Source: Firmicutes bacterium UBA5010 (lineage in GTDB: Bacteria; Bacillota; Clostridia; Tissierellales; Sedimentibacteraceae). From it: DNA of 64,000 nucleotides. The notes beneath the pieces were generated by a model, which was given only the letters and a program-made list of their open reading frames with translations, had not been told where the DNA came from and did not search any database. The DNA lies in assembly GCA_002396645.1 (NCBI GenBank), contig DGYI01000015.1, positions 124,001-188,000 on the forward strand, given 5' to 3'. This document shows positions 59,843 through 64,000 of this stretch, piece by piece (the stretch's first letter is position 1; each line of letters begins with the position of its first letter). The translations under genes and the position numbers were made by a program.

Positions 59843-60706
59843 TTATTCAAGCTTTGAAAAAAACTTTTCTCTGTTTATCCCATAAGGTCGATTATATCTT
59901 TTTAAGCTGAAAAGCTCCTCTTTATCTCCACTGAGCATATTTACACCCTCATTGCAGGTTAATAGAGCCAAAAAACCCATATCCCTCAATATAGGCTGTG
60001 CTTCTTTACTGACCGAGCCAAAGGGATATGTAAAGGCTGTAGGTCTATAGCCTGTGTTTTTTTCCACTAAGCTCTGCATGTGTAAAATATCGTTATTCAG
60101 AGCTTTCCTATAATCCTCTGAGTCCTCTCCCCGCATTTTTGAAATCCCTTTTCTTTTGGAAATTTTGTGCATAGCATAGGAATGGTTTTGTATTTCGATA
60201 TTCGGAGAATTAACCAGCTCCTTAACATCATCCCAGCTCAAATGGGCATAAGAAAGTCCCTTGTCGTTGTTATCTGTAAATTTATCTGTAAATTCTCCGA
60301 CAATTGAGACTACTGCTTTTGAATTATACTTTTCAAGTATTGGCAATATATAAACTTTTGATGTCAGGTATCCATCGTCAAAGGTTATCATTATAGGCTT
60401 TTCAGGCAATTCTTTTTCATTGTAGGCAAAATCTATCAAATCTTGTATATCAATAGTTGTATATCCATTCTCTAACAAATATATTAAATCCTTCTCAAAA
60501 TCTTCAGGAGAAATTACATAAGTTCCCCAGGTCTTTTTATCTTTTAAGATCTGATGATACATAATTATGGGAAGTCTCACAACAGGTTTTGTTGATGCAG
60601 TCTCCGACTTAAAAAAATGATGACTAAAGGATATTGCAGCAAAAATTACTATTGCTGCAAAAACAGCAATAAGTGCTATTTTTATATGCCTGATTTTAAT
60701 AATCAT
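59843..60706 (-). CDS. Membrane-anchored polysaccharide deacetylase
   Basis: A 287-residue protein with one N-terminal transmembrane helix (about 9-28) and an extracellular NodB domain. The catalytic TFDDG (about 108-112) and the His pair in IQNHSYAMH (about 176-184) are present, and RPTAFTYPFGS (about 222-232) completes the site. It probably deacetylates peptidoglycan or a capsular polymer. AAGGAGGC precedes the ATG. It is a single-gene unit, convergent with the two-component system. Confidence 0.88.
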   Translation of the reverse strand: MIIKIRHIKIALIAVFAAIVIFAAISFSHHFFKSETASTKPVVRLPIIMYHQILKDKKTWGTYVISPEDFEKDLIYLLENGYTTIDIQDLIDFAYNEKELPEKPIMITFDDGYLTSKVYILPILEKYNSKAVVSIVGEFTDKFTDNNDKGLSYAHLSWDDVKELVNSPNIEIQNHSYAMHKISKRKGISKMRGEDSEDYRKALNNDILHMQSLVEKNTGYRPTAFTYPFGSVSKEAQPILRDMGFLALLTCNEGVNMLSGDKEELFSLKRYNRPYGINREKFFSKLE

Positions 60707-60788
60707 CTGATCGCCTCCTTGACTATAATAAGTTTATGTTTGTTTTGAGGCGATTATACCCAATATGGCAGGCAGCCGGTAAATAATC

Positions 60789-60817
60789 TTGTCAAAGTTT
60801 ATGATTATATGTTAAAA
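60789..60817 (+). promoter_or_regulatory. Sigma-A-type promoter of the NUDIX gene
   Basis: TTGTCA (60789-60794), 17-base spacer, TTAAAA (60812-60817). The ATG is 37 bases downstream with AAAGGAGGA in between. Confidence 0.6.
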
Positions 60818-60853
60818 TGTTTTTATTCTGTTTTGCTGTAAAGGAGGAAAATA

Positions 60854-61318
60854 ATGAAACGATTGGTGCGAAATTCTGCGAAAGCATTAATAATTAAAGA
60901 TGATAAAATGCTTGCTGTAAAGCTGCAGGATAATGGTGAAATATTTTATATTATGCCCGGAGGCGGACAGGAAAGCGAAGAGCTTCTTACGGACACGGTA
61001 TGCCGCGAGGTTGCCGAAGAATTAGGAATAAATGTGCTTGCTGAAGAACTGGTTTTTGTTATTGAAGGTGCTCGGGGTGAAAGATTTCACAGAGTGGATT
61101 TAGTTTTTTTATGCAAATACATAGATGGAATTTCAAATGCAGTCCTTCATGGTGACACCAATCAAATAGGCTATGACTGGTTAGATATAAAGACACTCAA
61201 TACTCAGCCGTTATACCCCTCAAAATTGCGCAGACAGATTATGAATCTCCACGAAGGAAAACCTTACAAAGTATATTTAGGAAATGAAGAAGCAGGAGAC
61301 CCTGAATGTTTAGATTAA
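60854..61318 (+). CDS. NUDIX hydrolase
   Basis: A 154-residue NUDIX protein. The Nudix box is complete: GGGQESEELLTDTVCREVAEELGI spans about residues 37-59 with the key REVAEELG metal-binding helix. Substrate is a nucleoside diphosphate linked to another group, not further defined. AAAGGAGGA precedes the ATG by 5 bases. Confidence 0.88.
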   Translation: MKRLVRNSAKALIIKDDKMLAVKLQDNGEIFYIMPGGGQESEELLTDTVCREVAEELGINVLAEELVFVIEGARGERFHRVDLVFLCKYIDGISNAVLHGDTNQIGYDWLDIKTLNTQPLYPSKLRRQIMNLHEGKPYKVYLGNEEAGDPECLD

Positions 61319-61529
61319 ATGTACTCATAATTCTATCATCTGATTAAATAGGAATTTATTATTACATAACATAGCTTAGACGGAAAACCAGCGAAGAAGA
61401 AACAAGCCGCAGGGATTATGCTGTAAAAGACGGTATAATAACCGAAAAACACAGACATGCAAATCATTTGCGGCTCATATGAAACGAACAAGATATAAGA
61501 AAACAATTTTAAGACACCTTATTGTTAAT
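61319..61529. other. Intergenic region with a possible gene remnant
   Basis: No intact gene. In one frame from about 61380 a hydrophilic stretch of some 35 codons (containing RRDYAVKDG and KHRHANHL) runs to a stop near 61480 without a start or ribosome-binding site. Its composition is less AT-rich than the surroundings and looks like coding sequence, so a decayed gene fragment is possible. Confidence 0.3.
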
Positions 61530-61775
61530 TCAGTCAAGAGATTTAGATTCATCTTTTGTCGCTTCATTCTCCATTCGCTTATATTCAAGTATATCCCCCG
61601 GCTGACAGTCTAAAACATCACATATAGCATCAAGTGTAGAAAAACGGATTGCGCTGATTTTTCCTGTCTTGATATTAGACAAGTTTACGTTGGCAATTCC
61701 CACTTTATCCGCAAGCTCATTAAGGGATATTTTTCTGTCTGCCATTACCCTGTCAAGACGTAAAATTATTGCCAT
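61530..61775 (-). CDS. XRE family HTH regulator, YozG-like
   Basis: An 81-residue Cro/CI-type DNA-binding protein. The helix-turn-helix is at about residues 15-40 (ISLNELADKVGIANVNLSNI), followed by the common CQPGDILEY block. The frame is open to 61832, but the ATG at 61775 after GAGGTG is typical for this subfamily. It lies 10 bases after the DUF2975 gene. In other Firmicutes this pair is a conserved unit of unknown role, the regulator possibly sensing through the membrane protein. Confidence 0.85.
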   Translation of the reverse strand: MAIILRLDRVMADRKISLNELADKVGIANVNLSNIKTGKISAIRFSTLDAICDVLDCQPGDILEYKRMENEATKDESKSLD

Positions 61776-61785
61776 ATCCGACACC

Positions 61786-62316
61786 TCACAGTGTTGTATC
61801 GTTTTCATTTTGAAGCGTACGCCCATAATCAAAAATTAAGCATAATACCCAAACGATACCTGCGGCAAGAAAGGGAACAATGCCGGACACCACACCCACA
61901 AAAAGGAGGGCAACTGCTAATTTTTTCAATGACACTACTACATCCTCACGAAAAGGAGATCCATTTTCCCTCAACAGCTTAAAAACATCTTTAGCGAATC
62001 CAAGTACGATTATTATAAAAATAGTTTGCAGAAAGTCGTCAAAACCAATCGCCGGAATTGAACGCACACCCAAAAAATCAAACCCCGATTCCCACATAAC
62101 GGGTAAATAAACTTTGATATCTCCTAATTTGAACAACAGCGGCAATTCTTTTTCAACACCGGCAATCATTAAAACTTCAGTATGCAATTTTAGTACCGAC
62201 CAGAGCCAAGAGAATGCTTCTAACGCACCGACAACGATTAGCGTAATGAACGCTATTTTTAATAGAATATAGATAATCTTACTGAAACGCACAATTTTTT
62301 CTTTTTGTTTCTCCAT
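61786..62316 (-). CDS. DUF2975 family membrane protein
   Basis: A 176-residue protein with four hydrophobic segments (about 13-38, 77-110 weak, 120-136 and 143-165). The arrangement ending in FDYGRTLQNENDTTL is typical of DUF2975. It is paired with an XRE-type regulator, as in other genomes. A palindrome CTTAGCTAAG (62343-62352) lies 27 bases upstream of its start and may be the operator for autoregulation. Confidence 0.8.
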   Translation of the reverse strand: MEKQKEKIVRFSKIIYILLKIAFITLIVVGALEAFSWLWSVLKLHTEVLMIAGVEKELPLLFKLGDIKVYLPVMWESGFDFLGVRSIPAIGFDDFLQTIFIIIVLGFAKDVFKLLRENGSPFREDVVVSLKKLAVALLFVGVVSGIVPFLAAGIVWVLCLIFDYGRTLQNENDTTL

Positions 62317-62342
62317 TTTCAGAACACACCTTTCAATTATTT

Positions 62343-62352
62343 GCTTAGCTAA
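62343..62352. promoter_or_regulatory. Palindrome upstream of the DUF2975-XRE operon
   Basis: CTTAGCTAAG is a perfect 10-bp palindrome (with partly symmetric flanks GTAA/TTTG) 27 bases before the DUF2975 start. It is a possible site for the XRE regulator; short palindromes can arise by chance. Confidence 0.35.
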
Positions 62353-62436
62353 GTAAGAATAGTATAGAACATATATTAATGATTGTCAATAACAAATTAA
62401 TGATAATCGTTAATTTTATAATTATTATAATAAAAA

Positions 62437-62520
62437 AGCGAAACTTGTTTCACTCTGTGGAAGAATCATTCCGATTCTTCATTTATCTGATAGGAAAGAA
62501 AACTTTCCTATCAGATAAAA
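62437..62520. repeat. Triple-hairpin dispersed repeat, full copy 2
   Basis: The same layout as at 32617-32700: AGCGAAAC-TT-GTTTCACT (62437-62454); GAAGAATC/GATTCTTC (62460-62480); a 17-bp stem (62482-62498/62503-62519) with loop AAAA. It also lies just 3' of a minus-strand gene and its terminator, and its first hairpin ends in TTTTTT on the minus strand. Confidence 0.85.
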
Positions 62521-62553
62521 AGAGCAGGATGCTTCTGGTCCTGCTCTTTTCTT
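62518..62553 (-). terminator. Terminator of pyrE
   Basis: AGAGCAGGA (62521-62529)/TCCTGCTCT (62539-62547), with flanking A and T runs, so that on the minus strand the stem is followed by TTTTTATC. It abuts the triple-hairpin repeat. Confidence 0.85.
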
Positions 62554-62569
62554 AGCTAGATTATAAACC

Positions 62570-63241
62570 CTATTTAGCTCCGTACATTTCCAAATAAGTA
62601 TCTATTTTAGCTTTCATTGAATCGTCAATATATACCTTGCCGTTTATCTCGTTGTTGTGCAAATATTTAACTATATCATCTATTGTAACTATAGGATAAA
62701 CCTTGATACCGAATTCCTCTTCAAGTTCCTGCATAGTGGATTTGGCTCCTTGCCCTCTTTCTTTTCTGTCAACCGCTATTATAAGCGCCTTTACATTTAC
62801 GTTCGGTATTTTGCTGAATATCTCCATGCTTTCTCTTACTGCTGTTCCTGCTGTTATAACATCTTCTATTATAACTATATTCTCATTAGGTTCAGGTTTT
62901 TTACCTACAAATATTCCGCCCTCCCCATGATCCTTCACTTCTTTTCTGTTAAAGCAAAATGGCAGGTCTAAATTATATTTTACGGCTAATGCTGTTGAAG
63001 TGGTTACAACAAGCGGAATTCCCTTGTATGCAGGTCCGAACAGTAAATTTTTGTCATCCTTTAAATTTTCATTGTAACAATCAGCGTAAAATAAACCCAG
63101 CTTTGAAATATCACTGCCCATTTTATAGTTTCCCGTGTTTATAAAGTAAGGAGTTTTTCTTCCGCTTTTTGCTGTGAAGTCTCCGAACTGCAGCACATTT
63201 GCTTTAAGCATAAGCTTTATAAATTCCTCTTTGTAATTCAT
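62570..63241 (-). CDS. pyrE: Orotate phosphoribosyltransferase
   Basis: A 223-residue enzyme that makes orotidine monophosphate from orotate and PRPP. The family start FGDFTAKSGRKTPYF-like (about 19-33), GPAYKGIPL (about 69-77), FNRKEVKDHGEGG (about 97-109) and the PRPP-binding site NIVIIEDVITAGTAVRES (about 120-137) are present. AGGAGG precedes the ATG. It follows pyrD by 17 bases on the same strand, so it ends a pyrimidine operon whose first part lies outside the window. Confidence 0.95.
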   Translation of the reverse strand: MNYKEEFIKLMLKANVLQFGDFTAKSGRKTPYFINTGNYKMGSDISKLGLFYADCYNENLKDDKNLLFGPAYKGIPLVVTTSTALAVKYNLDLPFCFNRKEVKDHGEGGIFVGKKPEPNENIVIIEDVITAGTAVRESMEIFSKIPNVNVKALIIAVDRKERGQGAKSTMQELEEEFGIKVYPIVTIDDIVKYLHNNEINGKVYIDDSMKAKIDTYLEMYGAK

Positions 63242-63258
63242 TCTCTTTTCCTCCTATT

Positions 63259-64000
63259 TTATATAATTCCTCTGATTTCCTCAAGGTTTTTGATTCCTTC
63301 TTTTTGTATAAATTCTTCCATTCCCTTTATTATATCTAAAGCTATATCAGGCTTAACAAAATTTGAAGTGCCTACCTGTATAAGCGTTGCTCCTGCCATT
63401 ATAAATTCAATAGCATCCTGTGCTGTCACTATTCCTCCAAGTCCGCATACCGGCACAGATACAGCCTTGCAAACCTCATGCACCATGCGAAGCGCAATCG
63501 GCTTAACACAAGGTCCTGACAAGCCTGCATATACATTATCAAATACGGCTTTTCTTTTCTTTATGTCTATTGCCATAGCTTTTACAGTGTTTATAAGAGA
63601 AATTGAATCTGCTCCCGCTTTTTCACATGCTAAAGCCATTTCAACTATGTTCTCCGCGTTTGGAGAAAGCTTTACCATTAAAGGCTTTTTGCATATAGCT
63701 CTGACCTCTTTTACGACCTCTTGTGCTATATCACATTTTATTCCGAATGCCATTCCTCCGCTTTTTACATTCGGACATGAGATATTCAGTTCTATTATAT
63801 CAACAGCTGTATCATTTAATTTTTCTATACCCAGAAGATATTCCTCTATAGTGCCTCCGCCCAGATTAGCTATGATTTTAGTTCCAAGCAGCTGCATTTT
63901 AGGAAGCTCTTCCTCCACGAATTTGTCTACTCCGGGATTTTGCAGTCCTATGCTGTTTATCATACCTTGAGGTGTTTCCCAAATTCTTATACCTGAATTT
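63259..64000 (-). CDS. pyrD: Dihydroorotate dehydrogenase, class 1B catalytic subunit (5' end outside window)
   Basis: Partial: about 247 codons are present and the frame continues through the window edge (in-frame [24 protein letters not shown] precedes the ATG at 63963, which is internal; landmark only). The FMN barrel and the catalytic Cys loop [15 protein letters not shown] (about 82-96 of the visible part), [12 protein letters not shown] and [20 protein letters not shown] are seen. Class 1B enzymes pair with PyrK and use NAD; PyrK would be expected next upstream, outside the window. It is cotranscribed with pyrE. Confidence 0.93.
   Translation of the reverse strand, partial: NSGIRIWETPQGMINSIGLQNPGVDKFVEEELPKMQLLGTKIIANLGGGTIEEYLLGIEKLNDTAVDIIELNISCPNVKSGGMAFGIKCDIAQEVVKEVRAICKKPLMVKLSPNAENIVEMALACEKAGADSISLINTVKAMAIDIKKRKAVFDNVYAGLSGPCVKPIALRMVHEVCKAVSVPVCGLGGIVTAQDAIEFIMAGATLIQVGTSNFVKPDIALDIIKGMEEFIQKEGIKNLEEIRGII

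Noticed and set aside
63290..63970. A 226-codon open frame on the plus strand opposite pyrD
   Set aside because: It is antisense to a clearly conserved enzyme, has no ribosome-binding site, and its composition is the shadow expected of the AT-poor third codon positions.
1..64000. CRISPR arrays, tRNA or rRNA genes, prophage or complete insertion sequences
   Set aside because: I found no regular spaced repeats, no tRNA cloverleaf with CCA-type ends, and no transposase, integrase or phage structural genes on either strand.

Overview
The window is about 64 kb of AT-rich DNA from a spore-forming, anaerobic Firmicute of the Clostridia/Tissierellia type. The evidence is a gerA-type germinant receptor operon, spoIIR, spmA/spmB, a DnaD/DnaI pair, a two-subunit oxygen-sensitive class I fumarase, acetoacetyl-CoA/CoA-transferase metabolism under sigma-54 control, and a radical-SAM haem utilisation operon. 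A genus cannot be fixed from the sequence alone; a Sedimentibacter-like organism would fit, but this is a guess. No rRNA, tRNA, CRISPR array, prophage or intact insertion sequence was seen.

Layout. 0.1-1.6 kb: AraC/GyrI-like regulator and a DUF3788 protein. 1.6-6.3 kb (minus): a small membrane gene, gerAA, gerAB, gerAC and spoIIR. 6.4-10.7 kb: a sigma-54 activator divergent from thiolase and CoA-transferase A/B, with a -24/-12 promoter and three upstream palindromes. 11-18.6 kb: 5-oxoproline metabolism (pxpA on plus; a pxpB-pxpC fusion and pcp on minus), MATE and GNAT genes, and dnaD-dnaI placed directly upstream of pcp-pxpBC. 18.9-26.5 kb: a LysM-G5-M23 peptidase, HD protein, TrmH-type methyltransferase, fumarase A/B, a lipoprotein, an SGNH hydrolase and a small alarmone synthetase. 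26.9-38 kb: nicotinate phosphoribosyltransferase, ABC-F protein, M29 aminopeptidase, MATE pump and a SWIM-SNF2 helicase. 38-45.4 kb: three diguanylate cyclases, two of them tandem TPR-GAF-GGDEF paralogues, and a nitrilase-family amidohydrolase. 45.7-50.2 kb: an Hmu-type operon (substrate-binding lipoprotein, permease, ATPase, flavodoxin, radical SAM enzyme) for haem import and probable anaerobic haem breakdown. 50.3-64 kb: spmA/spmB, YfbR-like nucleotidase, an ABC-2 exporter, a WG-repeat/SLH protein, a NarL-type two-component system, polysaccharide deacetylase, NUDIX, DUF2975/XRE pair, pyrE and a partial pyrD.

The most unusual content is non-coding. (1) A dispersed hairpin with a GTA loop and a GACTATGGA-like 3' flank sits next to the start region of at least six unrelated genes, and the stem changes are compensatory between copies. 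In fumB the hairpin lies between the Shine-Dalgarno and the start codon. (2) An 84-bp triple-hairpin repeat occurs twice at about 90% identity, with a third partial copy. (3) Structured leaders precede fumA, pncB, the gerA operon and a diguanylate cyclase, and none matches a riboswitch class I can recognise.

Start codons were moved from the longest frame to the best Shine-Dalgarno site where the sequence supported it. Functions are assigned from motifs read by eye; no database search was possible.
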